Under the pieces are notes generated by a model, which worked only from the letters and a program-made list of their open reading frames with translations, did no database searches and had not been told where the DNA came from. Made by a program: the position numbers and the translations under genes. A stretch of DNA of 64,000 nt, taken from positions 124,001 through 188,000 of the forward strand of contig NZ_JACAXB010000020.1 of the NCBI RefSeq assembly GCF_013391415.1. Direction: 5' to 3'. Positions 25,496 through 33,116 of this stretch are shown here, piece after piece; the stretch's first letter is position 1, and each line of letters starts with the position of its first letter. This DNA is from Aquitalea sp. LB_tupeE (GTDB taxonomy: Bacteria > Pseudomonadota > Gammaproteobacteria > Burkholderiales > Chromobacteriaceae).

Positions 25496-26347
25496 CTACC
25501 GCCCCATGCCGAAGCGGCGGTAGCGGGCAGCGCTGCTGCCATGAGCGTGGCGGTGGCCATGCTGGTGTGGATGGCTGTGTACCTGTCCGTCGGCGTGGCG
25601 GTGCGGGTGGGCATGCAGCAAGTGGGTACGCGCCAGCAGGGCATGGTCGGACAGGATGTCAGCCGGGCTGCCCTGTGCTACCACGTGTCCGTCGGCCAGC
25701 ACGATGACGCGGTCGGCAATGTCTGCCACGCTGTCCAGATCGTGGGTGGCGGTAATGATGGTGCGGCCCTGGCCCTGGCTTTCCTGCAGAAAACGGATGA
25801 CTTCGCTCTGGCTGGCCGGGTCCAGCGCAGCGGTGGGTTCGTCCAGCAACAGTACCTCGGGCTGCATGATCAGCACCGAGGCCAGCGCCACCCGTTTGCG
25901 CTCGCCACCGGACAGCCGGTGCGGGGCGCGCTGTTGCAGATGGCTGATGCCAAACTGCTGCAAGCTGGCGTCAATCGCGCTGCGGATCTGCGCTTCCGGC
26001 CAGCCCAGTTGCAGCGGGCCGAAGGCCAGTTCGTCAAACACGGTGGGGTTGAACAGTTGCACGTCCGGGTTCTGGAACACCAGGCCCACCCGGCGGCGAA
26101 ACGCATAATGACAGGCCTCATCCGCCAGCGCCGCTTCGCTCAGCACCGTGCCAAAGGCGCGCACCTCGCCAGCTGTGGCGAAATACAGCCCGTCCAGCAG
26201 ACGTAGCAAGGTGGATTTGCCCGAGCCATTGGCCCCCAGCAGCGCCACCCGGCTACCGGCGGCAATCTCCAGTGACACCGCATGCAGCGCCGCATGCTGC
26301 TGATAGTGATAACTCACCCCGTCCAGGGCAAAAACCGGTGTGCTCAT
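25496..26347 (-). CDS. cbiO: Nickel/cobalt ECF transporter ATPase with His-rich tail
   Basis: The ATG at 26347 overlaps the cbiQ stop (ATGA); the longer reading from 26401 lies inside cbiQ. The 283-residue ATPase has Walker A GANGSGKST, Q loop VFQNPDVQLF typical of CbiO/EcfA, signature LSGGERKR and Walker B LLLDEPTAALD. The last 40 residues contain about a dozen His (HAHPHRHADGQVHSH and onward), a likely nickel-binding or storage tail. It energises nickel uptake with CbiM and CbiQ. Because of NikR next door, nickel is a better guess than cobalt (NikO). Confidence 0.9.
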   Translation of the reverse strand: MSTPVFALDGVSYHYQQHAALHAVSLEIAAGSRVALLGANGSGKSTLLRLLDGLYFATAGEVRAFGTVLSEAALADEACHYAFRRRVGLVFQNPDVQLFNPTVFDELAFGPLQLGWPEAQIRSAIDASLQQFGISHLQQRAPHRLSGGERKRVALASVLIMQPEVLLLDEPTAALDPASQSEVIRFLQESQGQGRTIITATHDLDSVADIADRVIVLADGHVVAQGSPADILSDHALLARTHLLHAHPHRHADGQVHSHPHQHGHRHAHGSSAARYRRFGMGR

Positions 26348-27195
26348 GCGTGATTCCAGACAATGACCAAGGGCAGTGCCACGGCCAGCAGCAGCGCGCA
26401 CCAGTCGCGCTTGCGGGTGTGAAAATTGTGCAGCAGGTAAACCTCTCCCCGATAGCCACGTGACACCATGGCCATGTGTACATCGCTGCTGAGCTGCAAG
26501 GCCTTGCCCAGCAGCACGCCGCTGGTGCTGGCCACCAGTTGGCGTGCCATACGGCCGGAAGGCGGGGCCAGCAGGCGGCTGCGGCGGGCTTCAAACATCT
26601 GGCTGGCGGTTTGCAGCAGCACAAATACATAGCGATGGGTCATGCCCAGCAAGGCCACCACCAGCACCGGCACCCCCAGGCTGCGCATGGCCTTGAGCAC
26701 ATGCATCCACGGTGTGCTCAGCATCAGCAGCAGGGCAAAGCTGGCCGAGACTTCGGCCCGACCCAGCAAAAAGGCCGCACTGGACAGCCCCTGCCGGGTG
26801 ATGTGCCAGTGCAGCAGCGGCAGAGTGAACAGCGGTTCTCCCGGCACCATGAAGATGGCAGGCAGGGCCAGCATGCCGCTGAACAGCAGCACGCTCAGCC
26901 ACGCCTGGCGGTACAAGCGGGATATCGATACCTGCGAGGCCAGCGCCAGCACTACCGCCAGGACAAACAGCAGTAGCAGCGTGGTGAGCTGGCTTGCCAG
27001 CAGCGTGGCAACCAGCACCGCCAGCAAGGACAGCAGCTTGATGCGCGGGTCCAGTTGTTGCAGCAGGCCGGGCGTGGCGCTGATGGCTTCGGCATCCAGC
27101 GCATGCTCCATTACCTGCTGCAAGCCATGCACCATGCGCTCGGCAATATTGCCGTGATGGCGGTGTTTGCCGGCAAGAAACGATTGTTCACTCAC
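26344..27195 (-). CDS. cbiQ: Nickel/cobalt ECF transporter transmembrane (T) component
   Basis: A 283-residue CbiQ/EcfT-family protein with about five hydrophobic helices after LLQQLDPRIKLL, the start of the conserved core. EARRSRLLAPPS is the coupling-helix Ala-Arg-Gly-like motif that contacts the ATPase. It overlaps cbiM and cbiO by 4 bases on each side, so the three subunits are made together. Confidence 0.88.
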   Translation of the reverse strand: MSEQSFLAGKHRHHGNIAERMVHGLQQVMEHALDAEAISATPGLLQQLDPRIKLLSLLAVLVATLLASQLTTLLLLFVLAVVLALASQVSISRLYRQAWLSVLLFSGMLALPAIFMVPGEPLFTLPLLHWHITRQGLSSAAFLLGRAEVSASFALLLMLSTPWMHVLKAMRSLGVPVLVVALLGMTHRYVFVLLQTASQMFEARRSRLLAPPSGRMARQLVASTSGVLLGKALQLSSDVHMAMVSRGYRGEVYLLHNFHTRKRDWCALLLAVALPLVIVWNHA

Positions 27196-28250
27196 TGGGG
27201 CAGGCCACGCTTGCCGCCCAGCCGGGCCAGCAGCAACAGGCTAAGCAGAATCAACCCGGCACCGAACACGGCAGACAACACATAGCCAAAAGCCGGGCTG
27301 TGAATGAAGGCCGGGGCATAGTCTGGGAAGGGAGCGGACCACAAACCGGCCAGTCTAGCCAGGCCTTCCGGTGCGCTATCCGGCAAGGCATGCAGGCCGG
27401 ATGCCTGGATGATTTCCTGCCGGGCCGCCGGGTTGGCAAAGTCTTCGGCACCCCATTCCCCCCAGGCGGTTCCGGCTGCCAGCAGGCCCAGCGGCGACAA
27501 AATCATCAACCCGGCCAGGCCGTACCACAGCTGACGCACGCTGCCGTTTTGCTGGCTGTTATTTGCCCTGATTCCCGCCGTACCGGCCAGCAAAGCCGGA
27601 TGGGCACGTTGCAGATAAGCCACCAGACCGGCACTGAGCAGCATTTCGGCCAGTCCGGCAAAACTCAGGTGGCCAATCATCATGGCCGGAATGGCTACCG
27701 ACAGCGGATAAGGCGCATACAGCGGCGTGCCGCTGGCGTCATGGAACAGCATGGGCTGTACCCCGAACTCGATGGCAGCCAGCAGGGCGGAAGCATTGAT
27801 GGCCAGATAACCGGCCACCCCGGCAGCTATCACGCGGCGGCGCGAGGCCAGCGGTGCGCCAGCACTGAGCAGACGATAGCTGGCCCAGGCCACCAGCGAA
27901 CCGACGATGGCCATGTTCAGGCTGTTGGCACCAAAACTGCTGATGCCGCCATCGCCAAAAAACAAGGCCTGAATCAGCAAGGCCAGCGAGATGGCAATGA
28001 TGGATGCCCACGGCCCCAGCACGATGCTGACAATGCCCATGCCCACCGCATGGCCGCTGGTGCCACCAGGCAGGGGCAGGTTGAACATCATGATGACAAA
28101 GCTGAAGGCGGAGAATACGGCAAACAGCGGAACCAGCCGGGTGTGCAGCAGGCGTTTGGCACGCTGGTAGGCCAGCCACCAGAAGGGCAGGGCAATGGCC
28201 AGGGTCAGGGCGCAGGTGGACGGGCTGAGATAACCATCTGGAATGTGCAT
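27192..28250 (-). CDS. cbiM: Nickel/cobalt ECF transporter substrate component, CbiM fused to a CbiN/PDGLE-like tail
   Basis: The ATG at 28250 is chosen because it gives the invariant N-terminus MHIPDGYLSP, whose amino group and His2 bind the metal in CbiM/NikM, and because AGAAAGG precedes it. The 352-residue protein has the CbiM core (residues about 1-210, with GGTSGHAVGMG for another His ligand), then a hydrophobic helix (LWYGLAGLMILSPLGLL) and a periplasmic/helix segment containing APEGL and a final membrane helix, which corresponds to the normally separate CbiN/PDGLE protein. The fusion explains why no cbiN gene is present. A NikR-like site lies upstream. Confidence 0.88.
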   Translation of the reverse strand: MHIPDGYLSPSTCALTLAIALPFWWLAYQRAKRLLHTRLVPLFAVFSAFSFVIMMFNLPLPGGTSGHAVGMGIVSIVLGPWASIIAISLALLIQALFFGDGGISSFGANSLNMAIVGSLVAWASYRLLSAGAPLASRRRVIAAGVAGYLAINASALLAAIEFGVQPMLFHDASGTPLYAPYPLSVAIPAMMIGHLSFAGLAEMLLSAGLVAYLQRAHPALLAGTAGIRANNSQQNGSVRQLWYGLAGLMILSPLGLLAAGTAWGEWGAEDFANPAARQEIIQASGLHALPDSAPEGLARLAGLWSAPFPDYAPAFIHSPAFGYVLSAVFGAGLILLSLLLLARLGGKRGLPQ

Positions 28251-28298
28251 GCGCTTGCCTTTCTCAGGCCTGTCACCCGAAAGCATGGTGCAGGCTGA

Positions 28299-28357
28299 GT
28301 ATGAATATTTTTAAAAATGTATGAAATCTTAGCAAGACTCATGCCATCTGTCATGGC
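28299..28357 (-). promoter_or_regulatory. cbiMQO promoter region with a degenerate copy of the NikR-like palindrome
   Basis: Read on the minus strand, GCCATGACAGATGGCATGAG (28338-28357) matches the nikR-side palindrome at 14 of 18 arm positions. Directly downstream are TTGCTA, a 17-base spacer and AAAAAT, a weak -35/-10 pair. A direct repeat GTATGAA (28299-28305 and 28319-28325 on the plus strand) flanks a 12-bp AT palindrome (28307-28318). The placement of the palindrome next to the -35 fits repression by NikR. Confidence 0.5.
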
Positions 28358-28516
28358 GCTGTCAGTGCTGGCGGGCGGGTCGTGCAGTGTGCAGCTGCGG
28401 GCTGTAAAGCGGCTGGCAGTGAGGGCTGGCGATGCAGGTGGGGGTGGAAAGCGGCTATGCAGTGCTGCACCAAAGCGAGCAGAACCTGACCGTTCTGGTG
28501 CATGCCGGGGTGGGTT

Positions 28517-29518
28517 TCAGCCTGTGCCCTGCGCTTCGATTTCCACCAGCAGGTCGGCACGGCAGATGTCCGCCTGCACATACACCACGCGGCTGTCCTC
28601 GCCCAGGCGCGCCAGTACCGCAGCACGCACGGCGGGGTAGTCGGCGGCATGGCGGATATATACCCGGTAATCCAGCCCGGCAAGGGTGAAGGGCTGGCGT
28701 GGCTGCTGACGGTTGGCCTGCTCCAGCAGGATGGCGATATTGGCAAAGGTTTCGGCCGTTTGTGCCGCCACATCGCCCACATGCACGGTGAGATGGCCGA
28801 CGATGCTGGCGGTACCGGAAATGAACAGCCATTGCGTACCAGACTGGCCCGCCAGCGCTGCGCGGCTGAAGGTGGGGCTGACCGGGCCGTATTGCTGCGG
28901 ATAGGCAAAGGCGCTGACCTGGCGCGGGTTCTCGATGGGCAGGGCAGCACTGTTTGCCGCCAGAAAGGCAATGCTGACCGGACCACTGGCTGTCCCCAGC
29001 GCGCAGGCGGCCGGGCTGCCGTGTACCGGACGCTGGCTACCGGCAAAGGCCTGATGGCGACCGATGTTGAACTGGCGATAGCGCTCCATGCCGTGTTCCT
29101 CGACATTGATGCGCGGAATGTAATTCCATACTCGCCACAAGTGCAGGCACTGCTGCTGCTCCAACAGGGCAAACAGCTGGCGGTAGGCGCGCTCTGCCAG
29201 TGTCTGCAAGGCGGTAGACCCGTCCTGCCCGGCAAATTGCGCTTCTTCCAGCGTGATGACGCCAAACAGCAGATTGCCCGCGCGACGGTAATGCACGTCC
29301 CCGAAGCGGCCATCCTGCGCTGGCAGGCTGGTATGCCACACTTCCTGCAAGCTGGCGGTGGCCGGGCCCAGTACCGGCATCAACACCGATTGCACAGGCC
29401 AGGGCTGATGTTGATCATCCAGGCCTAAGCGGCAGATGCCCAGAATCTGTTCATGGGTGAGAGCCACCGAGCCTGGCGGATGGGGGGGCGTGTAGTGCAA
29501 ACGGGTATCTGGGTACAT
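28517..29518 (-). CDS. xanB2: Chorismatase, 3-hydroxybenzoate synthase type (XanB2/Hyg5 family)
   Basis: Starting at the ATG at 29518 the protein has 333 residues, the family length; longer readings run into the neighbouring phosphatase gene. The body matches the FkbO/Hyg5/XanB2 chorismatases: WRVWNYIPRINVEEHGMERYRQFNIGR, IENPRQVSAFAYPQQYGP, LFISGTASIVGH, VYIRHAADY and the catalytic Glu in LLVEIE. A Gly in ISGTAS and a Cys in ICRADLL are, as I recall, the residues that separate Hyg5-type 3-hydroxybenzoate producers from FkbO-type hydrolases. It should convert chorismate to 3-hydroxybenzoate (XanB2 also makes 4-hydroxybenzoate) plus pyruvate. Its place beside the polyene operon suggests it supplies the aromatic starter. 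Confidence 0.87.
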   Translation of the reverse strand: MYPDTRLHYTPPHPPGSVALTHEQILGICRLGLDDQHQPWPVQSVLMPVLGPATASLQEVWHTSLPAQDGRFGDVHYRRAGNLLFGVITLEEAQFAGQDGSTALQTLAERAYRQLFALLEQQQCLHLWRVWNYIPRINVEEHGMERYRQFNIGRHQAFAGSQRPVHGSPAACALGTASGPVSIAFLAANSAALPIENPRQVSAFAYPQQYGPVSPTFSRAALAGQSGTQWLFISGTASIVGHLTVHVGDVAAQTAETFANIAILLEQANRQQPRQPFTLAGLDYRVYIRHAADYPAVRAAVLARLGEDSRVVYVQADICRADLLVEIEAQGTG

Positions 29519-29558
29519 GCTGCCAGTTGCTGAACAGGAAGTTGTCGACAAAAAGGGT

Positions 29559-30248
29559 TTAGCGGCCAAGCGGCTCGTCACCGTCCGGTTGTATGGCATG
29601 GGCGCGCAAACGCACCAGCCATGCACTGCCCAGGCCCAGCAAGGTGCCTGCCAGCACATCCAGCGCCACGTGCTGCTTTACCGCCAGGGTGGAGTAGGCA
29701 ATGGCCACACACCACAGCAGGTTCAATCCCTGCAGCGCACGGCTCCATTGCAGTACTTTCAGGCGCCAATGCAGCCAGGCACCGGAAAATACCGCAGTTG
29801 CCACATGCAGCGACGGGAAGGCATTCCCGGCTGTATCCACATTTTTCAGGAAGGCCACGCCGGGGTATTGCTGCCAGTCTATGTCCGGCGGGGCAATGGC
29901 ATTGGGCCAGAAATAAAACACCAGCAGCCCGCTCACGCAGGGCAGGGCCACTTTATAACCGTAACGGATGATCTCGCGATGTGACAGCATCAACACCGGC
30001 GGAAGTGATACATAAACCCACAGCGACAGGTAAACCGGCAAGGCCCAGGGCTGAAATGGCAGCCAGCGGTCCAGCGCGCTGGCCGGCACAATATGCACCG
30101 CACCAGCCGGATGATGCAGCAGATAAACATAGGCGACAAAAAACAGCAGGGTAAAACCCATGGTGCCGAACATCTTGAACCAGAAGCGGGTCAGCGCCGT
30201 TTCAATTATTCCGGCTGTGCCATTGATGTTCGTCATGCCCTTGTTCAA
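29559..30248 (-). CDS. PAP2-family membrane phosphatase
   Basis: A membrane protein of about 229 residues with five to six hydrophobic helices and phosphatase motifs PSLHVA (residues about 148-153) and AVKQHVALDVLAG (the His-x3-Asp motif), as in the PAP2/inositolphosphotransferase-like group. A full AGGAGGT site at 30252-30258 sits only 3 bases before a TTG codon (30248), which I take as the start; an ATG 12 bases further on is the alternative. It is 40 bases upstream of the chorismatase gene on the same strand. It could dephosphorylate a lipid-linked intermediate (undecaprenyl or phosphatidate) during envelope attachment of the polyene; this is inference. Confidence 0.8.
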   Translation of the reverse strand: MNKGMTNINGTAGIIETALTRFWFKMFGTMGFTLLFFVAYVYLLHHPAGAVHIVPASALDRWLPFQPWALPVYLSLWVYVSLPPVLMLSHREIIRYGYKVALPCVSGLLVFYFWPNAIAPPDIDWQQYPGVAFLKNVDTAGNAFPSLHVATAVFSGAWLHWRLKVLQWSRALQGLNLLWCVAIAYSTLAVKQHVALDVLAGTLLGLGSAWLVRLRAHAIQPDGDEPLGR

Positions 30249-30352
30249 GTTACCTCCTGTTGGCATGTTTTAGTATGCAATTACATGTAAAACAGCTGAT
30301 TTTTGCCCTGCTGAATACGTGAGGGTATACTCCGTCTTCATTTTTCTGATGC

Positions 30353-30398
30353 CTCTTGGTCCTGCCGCAAAGATAAGAATTATTCAATTTACCAAGAG
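30353..30398. promoter_or_regulatory. Inverted repeat in the divergent promoter of the aryl polyene locus
   Basis: CTCTTGGT (30353-30360) and ACCAAGAG (30391-30398) are exact inverted repeats 38 bp centre to centre, enclosing an AT-rich segment. They lie in the 243-bp gap between the phosphatase/chorismatase pair and the acyl carrier protein gene. A palindrome TTACATGTAA is also at 30281-30290. No regulator gene is encoded in the cluster itself. Confidence 0.45.
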
Positions 30399-30491
30399 CG
30401 CATTCCTGCGAGCGGCGATGATACCGAAACACTGTGACATTGGCGATTGCGGGCAACTTGTTTACTCATACCGATACGATTATTGCAAATC

Positions 30492-30782
30492 ATGGAACAA
30501 CACTCTTCTGAATCGAATACGCCAGACCTGGCGCTGGAAAGCGAAATTGCCGGTCTGATCGTTTCCGCGCTGAATCTTGACATTGCCCCGGCGGAAATTG
30601 TTCCTGATGCCCCGCTATACGGTGATGAACTTGGAATCGACTCCATTGATATCCTGGAAATCGCGCTGGTCATGTCCAAGCAATACGGCGTGCAAATGAA
30701 AGCCGACAACGAAGACAACTCCACCATTTTTGCCTCCTTGCGCAAACTGGCGGCTTATATTCGCGAGCATCGCAGCAAATGA
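30492..30782 (+). CDS. Acyl carrier protein, first gene of the aryl polyene operon (XanC-like)
   Basis: A 96-residue acyl carrier protein with the phosphopantetheine Ser in LGIDSIDILEIAL. The ATG at 30492 was chosen over an in-frame GTG/ATG further upstream because similarity begins with ESEIAGLIVSALNLD. It probably carries the aromatic starter or growing chain. A second, different carrier protein is encoded at 43449-43733. The stop overlaps the next start by 4 bases. Confidence 0.87.
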   Translation: MEQHSSESNTPDLALESEIAGLIVSALNLDIAPAEIVPDAPLYGDELGIDSIDILEIALVMSKQYGVQMKADNEDNSTIFASLRKLAAYIREHRSK

Positions 30783-31435
30783 CCCGGCTGTGGCGCAGCA
30801 TGCGCCTGGCTGTACTGGCGTTGGCCGGCCTGTTTTATGTGGTGATGGATTATCTGGCGTCTTCATCCCGGCAGCCGCCGCTGTATGCGGTGGTGGTGGG
30901 AGCGGCACCGCTGACCCTGGGCCTGCTGACCGCGGGCTGGAACTCACGCTTCCGCTGGCCGGTCATGCTGCTGGCGGCCATGGTTCTGCTGGCCATTGCC
31001 CTCAATATTGACCAGCTGCTGAGTCATGCAGCCTGGTTCTACCTGTTGCAGCACGCCGGCATCATGTGCGGTCTGGGTTTCATGTTTGGCAGTACGCTGG
31101 GCAGCCACGAAAATGCCTTGTGTTCGCGCATTGCGCGCATTGCCATTGCCGGGCCGCTGGATGCGGCTTATTTCCGCTACACCTGGAAAGTGACGCTGGC
31201 CTGGACGCTGTATTTTGCGCTGTCCGCCGTGCTGTCGCTGGCGCTGTTTACGCTGGCACCCCTGTCGTGGTGGGCCTTTTATGCTGCCGTGTGCACCCCG
31301 CTGTCGCTGGGCCTGATGTTTGGCGGCGAATATCTGGTGCGCAGGCTGGTGTTACCGGACAGCCCCTCATTCAGCATTGCCCACACCATACAGTCATACC
31401 GAAAATACACGCAGGGCGGCGACACGCGTCGCTAG
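30779..31435 (+). CDS. Aryl polyene cluster membrane protein (COG4648-like)
   Basis: A 218-residue inner-membrane protein with five to six hydrophobic helices. GSTLGSHENALCSRIARIA and FRYTWKVTLAWTLYFA are typical of the uncharacterised membrane protein found after the first carrier protein in aryl polyene clusters. Its role is unknown; a scaffold for the polyene synthase at the membrane is a reasonable guess. Translationally coupled to the ACP gene. Confidence 0.75.
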   Translation: MTRLWRSMRLAVLALAGLFYVVMDYLASSSRQPPLYAVVVGAAPLTLGLLTAGWNSRFRWPVMLLAAMVLLAIALNIDQLLSHAAWFYLLQHAGIMCGLGFMFGSTLGSHENALCSRIARIAIAGPLDAAYFRYTWKVTLAWTLYFALSAVLSLALFTLAPLSWWAFYAAVCTPLSLGLMFGGEYLVRRLVLPDSPSFSIAHTIQSYRKYTQGGDTRR

Positions 31436-31467
31436 GCTGCCGCTGCCGTTTCCTTGCCACCGAATCC

Positions 31468-32814
31468 ATGAATCCGATACCGCTCCTTCCTGCTGCCGAC
31501 CCTGCTGCCGACTTTGCCTATGTGCACGGGCAGGTGATCAACCGTGGCACCTTCCATGCCCAGGTGCTGACCCTGGCTGCCGCCTTGCCCGCTCACCCGC
31601 GGGTGCTGAACATGTGCAACGACCGTTACTGGTTTGCCGTGGCACTGTTTGCGGCGATTGCCCGCAATATGCTGACCATACTGCCCAATTCCGCGGCCCC
31701 TGAGCATCTGGCTGCGGTAGCCAGCGAGCAAGCCGGCTTGCTGGTGTTGGGCGATCAGGCAGAAAACCCGGTGCCGGGCCTGCCGTATCTGCAGGTAGAC
31801 ACGCTGGCGGCGCGCATGGAACTGGCGGCAGCACCCCTGCCGGACATTCCGTACGACCAGCCGGTTGCCTGTCTGTATACCTCGGGTTCCACCGGCACGC
31901 CGATGCCGCATTTCAAGACATTTGGCCGCCTGCGGCTGGCCATTCTGGCCGGAGCACAGCGGGTGTGGGGAGCGGCTGGCCAGGCGTGCTCGGTGGTGGG
32001 AACGGTGCCCATCCGTCACATGTACGGGCTGGAATCCAGCGTGCTGCTGCCCATTCTGGCCGGTGGCCGCCTGTCCGGGCGCATTCCGTTCTTCCCGGCA
32101 GACATTGCCGATGCGCTGGCACAGATGCCCGCGCCGCGTCTGTTGGTGATCACGCCATTTCATCTGCGCAAATTGCTGGATGCCAATATCGTACTGCCGC
32201 CGATAGCCGCCATCCTGTCGGCCACCGCACCCTTGTCTGTCGAGCTGGCAGCACAAACCCGGCAGCAGCTTGGCTGCCCGGTGCTGGAAATTTATGGTTC
32301 CACCGAAACCGGCCAGGTGGCTACGCGGGAAACCGATGTCGAAACCACCTGGCACACCTTGCAAGGCATTACGCTGGAGCAGCGTGACGGCGAGTTGTGG
32401 GCGGTGGGCGAGGTGTATCAGACCCCGCAAATGCTCAATGACACGGTGGAACTGTTCAGCCCGCAGCAGTTCCGGCTGGTGGACCGCAAGGCCAATATGA
32501 TCAACGTGGCGGGCAAGCGCAGCTCGCTGTCGTTTCTGAATGCCGTACTCACCGGCCTGCCGGGCGTGGTGGATGGCGTGTACTGTGTGCCGGAACGCGG
32601 CAGTGACGAGGTGGTCGAACGTCTGGCCGTATTCGTGGTGGCACCGACTCTGGACCGTACCGCCATTCTGGCCGGCCTGCGCCAGCATCTGGATTCGGTG
32701 TTCCTGCCGCGCCATATCGTATTTGTCGATGCCCTGCCGCGCGACGGTAATGGCAAGATCCTGGCCCGTACCTTGCAGGAACTGATTGTCCGCCATCTTT
32801 CCGGAAACCACTGA
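31468..32814 (+). CDS. AMP-dependent acyl/aryl-ACP ligase of the aryl polyene operon
   Basis: From the ATG at 31468 the product has 448 residues; the much longer upstream reading lies within the preceding gene. It is a short ANL-family adenylating enzyme: A3 motif LYTSGSTGTPMPH, A5 EIYGSTETGQVATRE, A8 FRLVDRKANMINVAGKR and the A10 Lys in LPRDGNGKILA. It should activate hydroxybenzoate as the AMP ester and load it on a carrier protein, giving the polyene starter unit, as proposed for XanA2. Confidence 0.87.
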   Translation: MNPIPLLPAADPAADFAYVHGQVINRGTFHAQVLTLAAALPAHPRVLNMCNDRYWFAVALFAAIARNMLTILPNSAAPEHLAAVASEQAGLLVLGDQAENPVPGLPYLQVDTLAARMELAAAPLPDIPYDQPVACLYTSGSTGTPMPHFKTFGRLRLAILAGAQRVWGAAGQACSVVGTVPIRHMYGLESSVLLPILAGGRLSGRIPFFPADIADALAQMPAPRLLVITPFHLRKLLDANIVLPPIAAILSATAPLSVELAAQTRQQLGCPVLEIYGSTETGQVATRETDVETTWHTLQGITLEQRDGELWAVGEVYQTPQMLNDTVELFSPQQFRLVDRKANMINVAGKRSSLSFLNAVLTGLPGVVDGVYCVPERGSDEVVERLAVFVVAPTLDRTAILAGLRQHLDSVFLPRHIVFVDALPRDGNGKILARTLQELIVRHLSGNH

Positions 32815-32816
32815 GC

Positions 32817-33116
32817 ATGCAAACCCTTCCTCTGGTGATAGCCGCCGATCATCCGGCCTATGCCGGTCACTTTCCCGGCCAACCGGTCTTGCCCGGCGTG
32901 GTGTTGCTGGACCATGCGCAACTGGCCATCGAACAGGCTGCCGCGGTGCAGCTGGCCGGACTGGCCCAGGCCAAGTTCCATCGTCCGGTCGCGCCGGGTG
33001 ACAGCTTGCAGCTGGCCTGGAGACTGGATGCTGCCAGCGTGGCCTTTGTCATCTCGCGCGGTGATGAAAAAGTGGCGGACGGCAAATTCGTGCTGGCAGC
33101 GGAGCCTGCAGCGTGA
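32817..33116 (+). CDS. Small hotdog-fold 3-hydroxyacyl-ACP dehydratase
   Basis: A 99-residue single hotdog domain. HFPGQPVLPGVVLLDHAQLA carries the active-site HFPG motif of FabZ/FabA-like dehydratases; a general-acid Glu/Asp follows later as in ApeI. It starts 2 bases after the ligase stop. It dehydrates the hydroxyacyl chain to the conjugated double bond. One of three dehydratase-like genes in the locus. Confidence 0.8.
   Translation: MQTLPLVIAADHPAYAGHFPGQPVLPGVVLLDHAQLAIEQAAAVQLAGLAQAKFHRPVAPGDSLQLAWRLDAASVAFVISRGDEKVADGKFVLAAEPAA

Noticed and set aside
28317-28640. A 107-codon plus-strand reading near the cbiM promoter
   Set aside because: It overlaps the end of the chorismatase gene on the other strand and has an Arg/Ala/Ser-rich random composition.
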